DNA of 64,000 nucleotides. It comes from Phaeovulum vinaykumarii. Its GTDB lineage: Bacteria > Pseudomonadota > Alphaproteobacteria > Rhodobacterales > Rhodobacteraceae. Location: assembly GCF_900156695.1 (NCBI RefSeq), contig NZ_FTOM01000004.1:124001-188000 (forward strand), read 5' to 3'. A model generated the notes under the pieces. The model was not told where the DNA came from. It made no database searches and worked only from the letters and a program-made list of their open reading frames with translations. The position numbers and the translations under genes were made by a program. Positions 54,975 through 63,699 of this stretch are shown piece after piece. Each line of letters opens with the position of its first letter. Position 1 is the first letter of the stretch.

Positions 54975-56266
54975 GCGCCGATCCCACCCAAGGCCTGTTT
55001 TTCCGCGACGCGCTGCTGGTCGACCCCGAGGCCCTGCGCGAAAGCCGCGGCCATCTTCTGGTCGAAGGCGGCCGGATCGCCGCGATCGGGCCCGATCTGA
55101 CCCCGCCCGAGGGCGCGCGCGTCATCGATTGCGCGGGGCGGCCGCTGGCGCCGGGGATCGTGGATCTGGGCGTCAAGATCGGCGAGCCGGGCGAGCGCCA
55201 CCGCGAGAGCTTCGGCACCGCCGGGCGCGCGGCCGCGGCGGGCGGGGTGACCACGATCATCGCCCGGCCCGACACCGAACCGGCCATCGACACGCCCGAG
55301 GTTCTGGAATTCGTCACCCGCCGCGCGGCGGCCTCGGCGCCGGTGCGCATCCGCCACATGGCGGCGCTGACCAAGGGCCGGGCCGGGCGCGAGATGACCG
55401 AGATCGGCTTTCTTCTCGATGCCGGTGCCGTGGCCTTCACCGATTGCGACCGGGTCGTCACCGACACCAAGGTGCTGTCGCGGGCGCTGGCCTATGCGCG
55501 CAGTCTTGATGCGCTGGTGATCGGCCATCCGCAGGAGCCGGGCCTTTCGAAGGGAGCGGCGGCCACCTCGGGCAAGTTCGCCTCGCTGCGCGGGCTGCCG
55601 GCGGTGTCGCCCATGGCCGAGCGGATGGGCCTTGACCGCGACATCGGCCTGATCGAGATGACGGGTGCGCGCTATCACGCCGATCAGGTGACCTGCGCGC
55701 GCACCCTGCCCGCGCTGGAGCGCGCCAAGCGAAACGGCTTGCGGGTCACCGCGGGCGTGTCGATCCATCACCTGACGCTCAACGAATTCGACGTGGGCGA
55801 TTACCGCACCTTCTTCAAGCTGACCCCGCCCCTGCGCGCCGAGGAGGACCGGCTGGCCATGGTCGAGGCCGTGGCCTCGGGGCTGATCGACGTGATCTGT
55901 TCGATGCACACGCCGGCCGACGAGGAATCCAAGCGGCTGCCCTTCGAGGAGGCCGCCGCGGGGGCGGTGGGGCTCGAGACGATGCTGCCTGCGGCGCTGC
56001 GGCTCCATCATGCCGGGCAGGTCGGGCTTGCGCGTCTGTTCCGCGCCATGTCCTATGCGCCGGCGCAGCTTCTGGGGCTGGAACAGGGGCGGCTTGCGGC
56101 GGGGGCCCCGGCCGATCTGGTGCTGTTCGACCCCGACGTGCCCTTTGCGATGGACCGTTTCGCGCTGCGCTCGAAGTCGAAGAACACGCCCTTTGACGGG
56201 CAGATGATGCAGGGCAAGGTGATCGCCACCTTCGTGGGCGGGCTTTGCGTTTTCGGGGAGGTCTGA
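54971..56266 (+). CDS. pyrC: Dihydroorotase-like protein (PyrC'), probably non-catalytic
   Basis: This 431-residue amidohydrolase-fold protein follows class I dihydroorotases throughout but lacks their metal ligands. The canonical DxHxHxREPG appears as [15 protein letters not shown], and the later metal-binding DHAPH is [19 protein letters not shown] and [13 protein letters not shown] are conserved. Pseudomonas PyrC' has similar losses and supports ATCase assembly. An active dihydroorotase would then be encoded elsewhere. It overlaps the preceding gene by four bases and precedes plsY by one base. Confidence 0.88.
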   Translation: MSADPTQGLFFRDALLVDPEALRESRGHLLVEGGRIAAIGPDLTPPEGARVIDCAGRPLAPGIVDLGVKIGEPGERHRESFGTAGRAAAAGGVTTIIARPDTEPAIDTPEVLEFVTRRAAASAPVRIRHMAALTKGRAGREMTEIGFLLDAGAVAFTDCDRVVTDTKVLSRALAYARSLDALVIGHPQEPGLSKGAAATSGKFASLRGLPAVSPMAERMGLDRDIGLIEMTGARYHADQVTCARTLPALERAKRNGLRVTAGVSIHHLTLNEFDVGDYRTFFKLTPPLRAEEDRLAMVEAVASGLIDVICSMHTPADEESKRLPFEEAAAGAVGLETMLPAALRLHHAGQVGLARLFRAMSYAPAQLLGLEQGRLAAGAPADLVLFDPDVPFAMDRFALRSKSKNTPFDGQMMQGKVIATFVGGLCVFGEV

Positions 56267-56267
56267 G

Positions 56268-56879
56268 ATGCCGGGAATGGAAAGCGCGCTGGTGACGCTG
56301 ATCGCGGCCCTGGCGGGCGGCTATCTGCTGGGGTCGATCCCCTTCGGCATGGTCATCACGCGGCTGCTGGGGCTGGGCGATCTGCGCGCGATCGGGTCGG
56401 GCAACATCGGCGCGACCAATGTGCTGCGCACCGGCAACAAGGCGGCGGCGGCGGCGACGCTGGTTCTGGATGGCGCCAAGGGTGCGGTGGCGGTGGTGAT
56501 CGCGCGGCTGATCGCGGGCGAGGATGCCGCGCAGATCGCCGGGGCGGCGGCCTTTCTGGGCCATCTCTATCCGGTCTGGCTGAAGTTCCGCGGCGGCAAG
56601 GGGGTGGCGACCTTCCTCGGCACGCTGCTGGCGCTGGCCTTCCCGGTGGGGCTTGCGGCCTGTGCCACCTGGCTGGTGGCGGCCTTCGTGGGGCGGATCT
56701 CGTCGCTGGCGGCGCTGGTGTCGGCGGCGACGGCCTGGATCTGGGCGCTGGTGCTGGGGCGCGCCGATGCGGTGGCGTTCTGTCTGGTGCTGGCGATCCT
56801 GGTTTTCGTGCGCCACGCGGCCAATATCGCGCGGCTGCGCGCGGGCACCGAGCCGCGGATCGGCGGCAAGAAGGGCTGA
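56268..56879 (+). CDS. plsY: Acyl-phosphate:glycerol-3-phosphate acyltransferase PlsY
   Basis: This 203-residue membrane enzyme makes lysophosphatidic acid from acyl phosphate. [18 protein letters not shown], the [16 protein letters not shown] motif, [18 protein letters not shown] and [12 protein letters not shown] correspond to the three conserved cytosolic motifs. It has about five helices. It is the last gene of the pyrB-pyrC-plsY set. Confidence 0.95.
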   Translation: MPGMESALVTLIAALAGGYLLGSIPFGMVITRLLGLGDLRAIGSGNIGATNVLRTGNKAAAAATLVLDGAKGAVAVVIARLIAGEDAAQIAGAAAFLGHLYPVWLKFRGGKGVATFLGTLLALAFPVGLAACATWLVAAFVGRISSLAALVSAATAWIWALVLGRADAVAFCLVLAILVFVRHAANIARLRAGTEPRIGGKKG

Positions 56880-57275
56880 GCCCGTTCCGGTTCGTCCGAT
56901 TTCAGGTTTGCAGGCGGGGGCGGAGCGTCCGGCCGCCCCATCGAGGGGCGCCCGCCCGCGCGAGGGCTGCGCCTCGCCGCCCGGCCGGATGCGGCCCGCG
57001 CAGGGGGGGCGGGGCGCGGACGCCGTGTTGCGCCTCGGCTGGCAGGCCAGCAGCCCCCTGACGAAAGCCCCCGGTCGGCCTCGGCGCTGCTTCCCGCTCC
57101 TTGCGGGGTCTGCCTTAGCTCAGGCATTCCAGAGCGGGCGCTGACGGACATTCCATGCCCCCCTTCGGCAGCGGCCGATACCGCACGATGAGGCCCGGCC
57201 CGGAACCGGCGCCACGACCGAGGGGAACCGCACCGCCGCACCCCCTGGTCAGGCCCCCCGGTCAGCCCCGCCCGC
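56880..57275. other. Non-coding gap between plsY and allA
   Basis: These 396 GC-rich bases between convergent genes contain several short inverted repeats but no terminator with a T-run and no gene. CCTTGCGGGGTC and AGCTCAGGCATTCC occur here but do not fold into a tRNA. Confidence 0.55.
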
Positions 57276-57773
57276 TCAGGGCGCGAGCACATGCACCGGC
57301 GGGTCTAGACGGACCTCCTCGAGGTTAGCGCCCTCGCCGATGCGGTCCAGCACCGCAAAGATCCCCGGCGCCGCGAGGGGCGTCAGCACCCCATGCCAGG
57401 TGCCGCGCAAAAGGTTGATCCCCTGCCCCGGCGCCGTCACGAAGGCGCGCGGCACCCCCGGCCGGCCGCCGCAATCCGGCGCGACGATCACCAGGAAGGG
57501 CTTCCCGTTCATCGGCAGGAACGCCTGCGAGCCCAGCGGGTGGCGCTCGAGCAGGTCGCAGGTGTAGGGCAGCGCCCGCGGCCGGGCCTCGAAGATCGAC
57601 AGCCCCGCGCGACCGCCGGGGCCGAAATCCAGCCGCGCGCGGTCATGGAAGCGGCCGCAATTGCCCTGGTTGATGATCCGGTCGGGCGGCCCGTCGGCGG
57701 CCAGCACGTCACCGAAGGGCGCGAAGGCCGCCGCGGTCAAGGGCTCGGCGCGCAGGATGGGGTCACCTTTCAT
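57276..57773 (-). CDS. allA: Ureidoglycolate lyase
   Basis: This 165-residue cupin-like enzyme splits ureidoglycolate to glyoxylate and urea. LRAEPLTAAAFAPFGDVLAA, RAGLSIFEARPRALPYTCDL, LERHPLGSQAFLPMNGKPFL, GQGINLLRGTWHGVLTPL and FAVLDRIGEGANLEEVRLD are characteristic. The start at 57773 follows AGAGGAA. Last of the purine-catabolic set; a 141-bp gap with a hairpin (57867-57885) separates it from allE. Confidence 0.93.
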   Translation of the reverse strand: MKGDPILRAEPLTAAAFAPFGDVLAADGPPDRIINQGNCGRFHDRARLDFGPGGRAGLSIFEARPRALPYTCDLLERHPLGSQAFLPMNGKPFLVIVAPDCGGRPGVPRAFVTAPGQGINLLRGTWHGVLTPLAAPGIFAVLDRIGEGANLEEVRLDPPVHVLAP

Positions 57774-57914
57774 CTCGTGTCGTTCCTCTGTCCAGAACCG
57801 CGCGGGGGGCTCATCGGCGCCCGGCCGACGCCCGCCCACGGGGGCGGCACGCCCCCCCGCCCGCGCGTCCCCCTCGATGGGGGACCGCGGGCGCGCCCCC
57901 CTTTCGCCTCGGCC

Positions 57915-58775
57915 CTAGCGCCCGAATGCCCCCGGTCCGCGCAACCGCGCATGGCGGTTCACGTCCTTGTAGAGCAGATACCGGAACGGCCCCGGCCCCG
58001 CGGCATAGCAGGCCTGCGGGCAGAAGGCGCGCAACCACATGTAATCGCCCGCCTCGACCTCGACCCAGTCACGGTTGAGCCGATAGACCCCCTTGCCGCT
58101 CAACACGAAGAGCCCGTGCTCCATGACATGGGTTTCCTCGAAGGGGATGGTCGCGCCGGGATGCAGGGTGACGATGTTGACATGCATGTCATGGGCCAGA
58201 TCCTCGGGGTCGACGAAGCGCGTCGTGGCCCAGGCGCCGTTCGTGCCCGGCATGGCCACCGGCGCCACCTCGCGGTCCGAGGTCACGAAGGCCGCAGGCG
58301 GCGCGATCCCCGCAACGGGTTCATAGAGCTTGCGCAGCCAGTGAAACCGCACCGCCGCCTCGCCGGCATTGCGCAGCCGCCAGGCCTGCCCCGCGGGCAG
58401 ATAGGCATAGCCCCCCGCCGACACTTCATGCTCCTCGGGCCCGATCTTGAGCCAGATCACCCCTTCGGTGACGAAGATCACGCCCTCGGCGCCGGCTTCG
58501 GGTTCGGGGGTCTCGGACCCGCCCCCCGGCGCCACCTCCATCAGGTAATGGCTGAAGGTCTCGGCAAAGCCCGACAGCGGCCGGGCGATGATCCAGGCGC
58601 GCGTGCCGGCCCAGCCCGGCAGGAACGAGGCGGTGATATCCGACATCGTGGCCCGCGGCAGCACCGCATAGGCTTCGGTGAAGACGGCGCGCCCGGTGTG
58701 CAGCGCGCCCTGTCCGGGCAGACCGCCCGCGGCGGGCGCATAGGGCGGGCCAAAGGGGCTCGGTTCGGTGGTCAT
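57915..58775 (-). CDS. allE: (S)-ureidoglycine aminohydrolase
   Basis: This 286-residue bicupin releases ammonia from ureidoglycine, giving ureidoglycolate. The first cupin holds EGVIFVTEGVIWLKIGPEEH. The second has MHVNIVTLHPGATIPFEETH and VMEHGLFVLSGKGVYRLN, with likely Mn-binding His and Glu residues. GAGGAG lies 8 bases before the ATG. The start overlaps the puuE-uraD stop by four bases. Confidence 0.9.
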   Translation of the reverse strand: MTTEPSPFGPPYAPAAGGLPGQGALHTGRAVFTEAYAVLPRATMSDITASFLPGWAGTRAWIIARPLSGFAETFSHYLMEVAPGGGSETPEPEAGAEGVIFVTEGVIWLKIGPEEHEVSAGGYAYLPAGQAWRLRNAGEAAVRFHWLRKLYEPVAGIAPPAAFVTSDREVAPVAMPGTNGAWATTRFVDPEDLAHDMHVNIVTLHPGATIPFEETHVMEHGLFVLSGKGVYRLNRDWVEVEAGDYMWLRAFCPQACYAAGPGPFRYLLYKDVNRHARLRGPGAFGR

Positions 58776-60190
58776 GCGAAGATCTCCTCCAGACGCAGGC
58801 GGGCGATGCGCTCGACCTGGGCACAGGCCTCGGCAAATTCGGCCTCGGTCGGGGCCTCGAGCCGACGACGGAAGGCCGCCAGGATCCCGGCCGTGTCATG
58901 GTCGCGCACCGCGATGATGAAGGGAAAGCCGTGGCGGTCGACATAGGCCGCGTTCAGGCGCAGGAATTCGGCCTTCTGCGCCGCGCTCAGCCGGTCGAGC
59001 CCGGCCCCGGCCTGTTCGGCCTGCGACGCCGGCGTCAGCGCGGCGGCCTCGATGCGCCCGGCCAGATCGGGATGCGCGCGCAAAACGCCCAGACGCTTCG
59101 CCTCCGAGGCCGACCGGAACGCCCGCGCCAGCAGGCTGGCCACGCCGGCCGCGCAGTCATGCGCCGGCCCGATCTCATAGGCCCAGGCGCGTTCGGCCAC
59201 CCAGGGCGAATGTTCGTAGATGCCGCCGAAACGCGCCACGAAGTCGGCCTGCGTCATCTCGAAGACCCGGATCTGCGGCCGCGGCGGATGCGTGGCGCGC
59301 CAATGCTGCGCGATCTGGCCGCGGGTGGCAAACCACACGCCCTCGTGCGACAGCGCATAGTCCAGAAACCGGCGCAGCCCCATCACCCGGCCCGGCCGCC
59401 CGATCAGCCGGCAATGCAGCCCGATCGAGAACATCCTGGCCGCCCCTGCCCCCCCTTCGGCATAAAGCGCATCGAAGGCGTCGCGCAGATAGGTGAAGAA
59501 CTGCTCGCCCGAATTGAACCCCTGCGCGGTGGCAAAGCGCATGTCGTTGCTGTCCAGCGTATAGGGCAGGATCAGCTGGTCGCGCCCGTCGATCCGCGCC
59601 CAATAGGGCAGATCGTCGTCATAGGTGTCCGAGATCCACTCGAAGCCCTCGGCCGCGGCCAGACGCACCGTGTTGACCGAGCACCGCCCCGTATACCAGC
59701 CGGTGGGCCGCGCGCCCGTCACCTCGGTGTGCAGGCGGATCGCCGCGCGGATCTGGGCGCGTTCCTCCTCCTCGGGCATGTCCTTGTGCTCGATCCACTT
59801 CAGGCCATGGCTGGCCACCTCCCAGCCGGCCTGCTGCATCGCCTCAAGCTGTTCGGGGGCCCGCGCCAGCGCCGTGGCCACGCCATAGACGGTGACCGGC
59901 ACATCCAGTTCGGTGAACAGCCGGTGCAGCCGCCAGAAACCCGCGCGCGCGCCGTAATCGTAGACGCTTTCCATGTTCCAGTGGCGCTGGCCCGGCCAAG
60001 GGGCAGCGCCGACGACCTCGGACAGGAAAGCCTCCGAGGCCGCATCGCCGTGCAGAAGGCAATTCTCGCCGCCCTCCTCGTAGTTCAGCACGACGGAAAT
60101 GGCGATCTTCGCGCCGCCCGGCCAGCGCGCATCGGGGGGCTGGGGCCCATGGCCACGGAAATCACGGGGGTAACGGGGGGGATGGGTCAT
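58772..60190 (-). CDS. puuE: Allantoinase PuuE fused to OHCU decarboxylase UraD
   Basis: This 472-residue fusion has an N-terminal polysaccharide-deacetylase-like allantoinase (PPRYPRDFRGHGPQPPDARW, VASHGLKWIEHKDM, GWYTGRCSVNTVRLAAAEGF, DDDLPYWARIDG). From about residue 310 a UraD domain follows (FVARFGGIYEHSPWVAERAW, LRAHPDLAGRI, HGFPFIIAVRDHD). UraD decarboxylates OHCU to S-allantoin, and PuuE opens allantoin to allantoate. Two consecutive steps of urate breakdown are therefore linked in one polypeptide. The start at 60190 gives MTHPPRYPRDFRG; further upstream is G-rich non-coding DNA. Confidence 0.92.
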   Translation of the reverse strand: MTHPPRYPRDFRGHGPQPPDARWPGGAKIAISVVLNYEEGGENCLLHGDAASEAFLSEVVGAAPWPGQRHWNMESVYDYGARAGFWRLHRLFTELDVPVTVYGVATALARAPEQLEAMQQAGWEVASHGLKWIEHKDMPEEEERAQIRAAIRLHTEVTGARPTGWYTGRCSVNTVRLAAAEGFEWISDTYDDDLPYWARIDGRDQLILPYTLDSNDMRFATAQGFNSGEQFFTYLRDAFDALYAEGGAGAARMFSIGLHCRLIGRPGRVMGLRRFLDYALSHEGVWFATRGQIAQHWRATHPPRPQIRVFEMTQADFVARFGGIYEHSPWVAERAWAYEIGPAHDCAAGVASLLARAFRSASEAKRLGVLRAHPDLAGRIEAAALTPASQAEQAGAGLDRLSAAQKAEFLRLNAAYVDRHGFPFIIAVRDHDTAGILAAFRRRLEAPTEAEFAEACAQVERIARLRLEEIFA

Positions 60191-60248
60191 GTGCGACTCG
60201 ATGTCCTTTTGGCCCGAGTGTGCGGCGCCGAGGGGGCGGACGCAAGGC

Positions 60249-60284
60249 GGGGACACCGGGGGAGGTTGCAGGGGGGGCAGGGGG
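60249..60284 (+). other. Potential G-quadruplex upstream of puuE
   Basis: Four G-runs of four or more lie at 60249-60252, 60258-60262, 60271-60277 and 60280-60284, with loops of 5, 8 and 2 nt. They are on the plus strand, which is the template for puuE. The interval 60191-60380 is otherwise non-coding and shows short degenerate repeats of AGGACGCGCGCAGG type. Confidence 0.5.
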
Positions 60285-60380
60285 AAGTGGTTGCAGGGGC
60301 CGGGCGGCAGGAGGGCGCGCGCAGGCAGGAGGACGGGCGCCCCCGGGAGGACGCGCGCAGGACGCCGCGCAGCGGGGCGC

Positions 60381-61769
60381 CTAGCGGCCCGCGGCGGCCG
60401 CGTCCATCTCGGCCAGGCCCGCGCGGATCGCGGGGTGTTCCCCCCGCGCCAGCACATAGGCCCCCAGCCGCCGGGCCAGATCGGGGTGGCCGCGGGCGCG
60501 GGCGCGGGCGAACAATTCCTTCTGATAGCGCGGGAAGTCGCGGCGCGCGCGCAGCATGCGGTAGAAGTCCGCAGGCTCCAGCGTGCCGTTCAGCGCGCCC
60601 AGGATCACCGGGTTCAAAAGCCCCATCTGCGACAGCGACGAGCCCAGCCGGTGCCCCATCAGCGGGCAGCGCAGCTTGACCACATTGGGCGCGGTGAAAC
60701 GCGCGACATGGGCGGCGTCGAGCGCCTCGTAGGGGTCAAAGAGGATCGTCACCCGCCGCGCGCTGCGGCTGACCTGGGCGGCGTCCCCGTACTTGCCGGT
60801 GAAATCCTTGTCCCAGACCACCTTGTAGCGGCTTTCCCAGGGCACGACGCGCTTGTCCACCGTCGATTGCGGCGAGATCACCAGCACATCGGCGCCGGGA
60901 CAGGCCGCCGAGAAGGCCGCCGCCGCATAGCCGCCCATCGAGGCGCCATAGAAGACCACGCGCGCAAACCGCGCAAAGAAGCCCGAGGCCGCCAGCCGGT
61001 CGAATTCGTCGGCCACCCAAGGGTCACGATACCAGGTCCAGCCGCCCGCCATCGCCCCCAGCATCGACCAGCCCTGCTTCTCGATGAAGTCATGGCCCCA
61101 GGGGCGGCGGTCGGCGCGCTTGCCCATGGTGATGTCGAGATTGTCGAAGGTGACGACCAGCGTGTCGCCGCGCGGCACGAACAGGAAGGAATGGCGCCCG
61201 TTGTCGGTGAAGAAGCCGTCGCGCCCGGCCAGGTCGCGCGCGATGCGGCTCCATTCGGGGTTGGTGTCGGGGACGGGCGGCGCGGGGGTAAAGATCACCC
61301 GCGTGATGCCCTCGGGCGCGGGCAGGTCGGGGGCCGTGCAGGCGCCCCGCGCGCGCAGGAACGGAAAGGCGCCCGAGCCGCGGCGGATATCGCTGACCAG
61401 ACGCGCGTCGGCATGCAGGCAGGCGTCCAGAACCGGCCCCAGCCGCGGCACCTTCCAGCGCACGCCGAACCCGTCGAGATTGGCGATCAGATCGGCCGGG
61501 CGCAGATCCTCGGCGCGGCGCAGGATGCGGATGCGGCTGTCGGGGATGCCGTGGCGGGCCAGGACGCGCCGCCAGACCTCGAGCCGGGCGGGATCGAGCC
61601 CGCCGATCCGCCCGCCGGGGCCGATATCCAGACAGGCGATCTCGCAGCCGTCGCGGTCATGGAGCAGGCAGGCCAGATCCGCCGCCCCCGCCCCCACGTC
61701 GAGAAACCGCTCGACGCGCTGCGGGCCCAGCGCGCGCACAAGCGCCCATGCCTCGTCGCGGGCGGACAT
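60381..61769 (-). CDS. Fusion of methyltransferase-like and alpha/beta-hydrolase-like domains
   Basis: This 462-residue protein begins with a Rossmann-like segment (RVERFLDVGAGAADLACLLH, CEIACLDIGPGGRIGG), as in SAM-dependent methyltransferases, to about residue 130. From about residue 190 (LVVTFDNLDITMG) a hydrolase-like domain follows, with the nucleophile elbow VVFYGASMGGYAAAAF near 275 and LVISPQSTVDKR. Similar hydrolase parts in Rhodobacteraceae are often mislabelled phosphoadenosine phosphosulfate reductase. It lies three bases after the FkbM gene, so the two are translated together. Substrate unknown; a surface glycan is a guess from the neighbours. Confidence 0.7.
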   Translation of the reverse strand: MSARDEAWALVRALGPQRVERFLDVGAGAADLACLLHDRDGCEIACLDIGPGGRIGGLDPARLEVWRRVLARHGIPDSRIRILRRAEDLRPADLIANLDGFGVRWKVPRLGPVLDACLHADARLVSDIRRGSGAFPFLRARGACTAPDLPAPEGITRVIFTPAPPVPDTNPEWSRIARDLAGRDGFFTDNGRHSFLFVPRGDTLVVTFDNLDITMGKRADRRPWGHDFIEKQGWSMLGAMAGGWTWYRDPWVADEFDRLAASGFFARFARVVFYGASMGGYAAAAFSAACPGADVLVISPQSTVDKRVVPWESRYKVVWDKDFTGKYGDAAQVSRSARRVTILFDPYEALDAAHVARFTAPNVVKLRCPLMGHRLGSSLSQMGLLNPVILGALNGTLEPADFYRMLRARRDFPRYQKELFARARARGHPDLARRLGAYVLARGEHPAIRAGLAEMDAAAAGR

Positions 61770-61772
61770 GGT

Positions 61773-62585
61773 TCAGCCCTTGCGCAGCTGACGTTCGGGG
61801 ATGCGCCGGAACAGCACCGCGCCGCCGCGGCTGACCTGCTGGTCATAGCAGAAGCCCAGGTTCGACAGCGCGTCAAAGCAGCGTTTCACCCCGATCTGGC
61901 GGATCTTGCGGGTGTGGATCTCGAGGAAGACCTTGTTGACCGGCCCCATGTCGAGCGCATCGAACAGCATCTTCTCGCCGCCCTCGATATCGACGATCAG
62001 CGTGGTGGCGCCGAACTTGCGGATCAGCGCCGAAAGCGACACGCCCTCGACCTGGACCTGGCGTTCATAGGCCTCCTCGGGGTCGAGCGAGGAGGACCAG
62101 AAGGGTTCGCGCAGATAGAAGTCCATCCAGCCCGGCGCCTGGGTGTCGTTCAGGGCCACGCAATTGCGGATCTCGGCGCGCACGCCGTTCATCTGATGCA
62201 CGCGGGCGATGAAATCGCACAGCACCGGGTTGGCCTCGAGACACAGGATGTCGCGGATGCCCACCGCCTTCCAGATGTAGCTGGAGATGAAGCCGAGCCC
62301 CGCGCCCAGCTCGATCACCCGATCGCCGGGTTCGAGGAACTTGGGCGTGCCCTGCACTTCCTCGCGCTCGTAACGGCCGGCCTCGATCGAGCGGACCACC
62401 TTTTCCGAAATGATCGCCGGGTCGTGGGGGATGCGCACGCCCTCGACCTCGTAGATGTGAACGTCGGGCTGACCCTCGGCGGCCGCCGGCGCCGGGGCGG
62501 GCGCGGCGGGAACCTTGTCGGCGGACTTGTCCCTGCCGGACGTCTTGTCGTCGGACTTCTTGTCCTTCTTGCCGGTCTTTGCCAT
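61773..62585 (-). CDS. FkbM-family methyltransferase
   Basis: This 270-residue protein has a Lys- and Ala/Pro-rich N-terminus (MAKTGKKDKKSDDKTSGRDK). SAM-binding motif I, DRVIELGAGLGFISSYIW, is followed by LCLEANPVLCDFIARVHQMN, TTLIVDIEGGEKMLFDALD and FLEIHTRKIRQIG, the FkbM pattern. Such enzymes O-methylate sugars. The start at 62585 follows GGAGGG. It lies between a glycosyltransferase and the methyltransferase-hydrolase fusion on the same strand. Confidence 0.85.
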   Translation of the reverse strand: MAKTGKKDKKSDDKTSGRDKSADKVPAAPAPAPAAAEGQPDVHIYEVEGVRIPHDPAIISEKVVRSIEAGRYEREEVQGTPKFLEPGDRVIELGAGLGFISSYIWKAVGIRDILCLEANPVLCDFIARVHQMNGVRAEIRNCVALNDTQAPGWMDFYLREPFWSSSLDPEEAYERQVQVEGVSLSALIRKFGATTLIVDIEGGEKMLFDALDMGPVNKVFLEIHTRKIRQIGVKRCFDALSNLGFCYDQQVSRGGAVLFRRIPERQLRKG

Positions 62586-62642
62586 GCGCTGGCCCTCCAT
62601 GTTGTGCGCCGGCCCGCGCGCGCGGGGGCCCGGCACGGCGGC

Positions 62643-63581
62643 TCAGCCTTGGCCGGCGCCGGTTGCGGTCTCGTCCTCGTCGTCGGTGGGCGCGGGCTCC
62701 ATCAGATGGGCGGTCGCGGCCGGGTCGATCCCGTGACGCGCGCACAGCATCGCCGCATAGGAGCCGCCGGGCGGCACCCCGCCATAGGAGGCCGCGATCG
62801 ACCGGAACCGCCGCCCCCACAGGTGGATCGACAGCGTGTCGTCCTTGACCCAGCCTTCGACCGCCGGCTTGCGGCGCGGCTTGAACATCGCGGCCTTCTT
62901 GGCGAAGGGCAGCGGATAGAGAACATGGCCGGGGAAGGAATGTGCGATCTCGCCGGTCTGTTGCAGAAACCAGGTCACCGCATTCGGCCCCCAGACACCC
63001 CAGGGCAGAAGCGAGACATGGACCCCCTCGCCCTTCTCGCGCAGCGCGGTCAATTCGTTGCGTTTCCAGCGCGGCAGCCAGGGCGGGACGGGATATTCGT
63101 CCGAGGTGAACTCGAGCATCGCGGCCAGCGTCGCGCTGTCCTTGGGCAGGCGCAGCACGCCGTTGTTGACCAGCGGCTTGGCATCCGAGATCCAGCCGTG
63201 GAAATGGCCCGAAGACGGCAACTCCCAGGGCTGGCAGCAATAGGCATCGGTATCGGCCCAGATCAGATCGGTCTGCGCCAGCATGTGCAGCCGGAAGACA
63301 TCGGCGTGATAGGCCGGAGAGCCGGTGCGCGCATGCCGGATCACCGCCGAGGACGGATAGATCGACTCGGCGCTTTCGCAGCGCACGCCCGCGGGCACGC
63401 CCGCAACCTTGTCATAGGAAAACAGCACGACCTCGTGGCCGGCATCAAGGAAGCTTTGCAGGCACAGTTGCTCGAGCCAGCTCAGCTCCGGCCCGATCCA
63501 CATGGTTCCGATCTCGTGCAGGCCTGCCACCTTGCGCCCCTTTCCGGTTTCCGCCTTTCCGGTCTTGTCGGCGCGCAACAT
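62643..63581 (-). CDS. GT32-like glycosyltransferase
   Basis: This 312-residue protein resembles glycosyltransferases with a DXD sugar-binding region. GTMWIGPELSWLEQLCLQSF, GHEVVLFSYDKVAGVPAGV, AYHADVFRLHMLAQ and LIWADTDAYCCQPW (DxD) are followed by VNNGVLRLPKDSATLAAM. The N-terminus is uncertain: ATG at 63581 is annotated, but a TTG at 63632 keeps the frame and no good ribosome site decides. Acidic C-terminal tail (PTDDEDETATG). First gene of a minus-strand set. Confidence 0.8.
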   Translation of the reverse strand: MLRADKTGKAETGKGRKVAGLHEIGTMWIGPELSWLEQLCLQSFLDAGHEVVLFSYDKVAGVPAGVRCESAESIYPSSAVIRHARTGSPAYHADVFRLHMLAQTDLIWADTDAYCCQPWELPSSGHFHGWISDAKPLVNNGVLRLPKDSATLAAMLEFTSDEYPVPPWLPRWKRNELTALREKGEGVHVSLLPWGVWGPNAVTWFLQQTGEIAHSFPGHVLYPLPFAKKAAMFKPRRKPAVEGWVKDDTLSIHLWGRRFRSIAASYGGVPPGGSYAAMLCARHGIDPAATAHLMEPAPTDDEDETATGAGQG

Positions 63582-63699
63582 GGCGCCATTTGGGCGATAA
63601 TGCACCACGCCCAAGGCTTTTCCAACGGCCAAGAGACAGCCGGTTGCCTCTGTCGCCCATCATGCTAGGCAAGAGCCAAGGGAGAGGGTGACGGGCAGC

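Noticed and set aside
56880-57275. tRNA or other structured RNA between plsY and allA
   Set aside because: No cloverleaf, promoter or terminator could be assembled from the short inverted repeats.
60189-63668. Very long plus-strand open frame (about 1,159 codons)
   Set aside because: It lies antisense to four well-supported minus-strand genes and has the low-complexity His/Arg/Ala composition that high GC produces on the non-coding strand.
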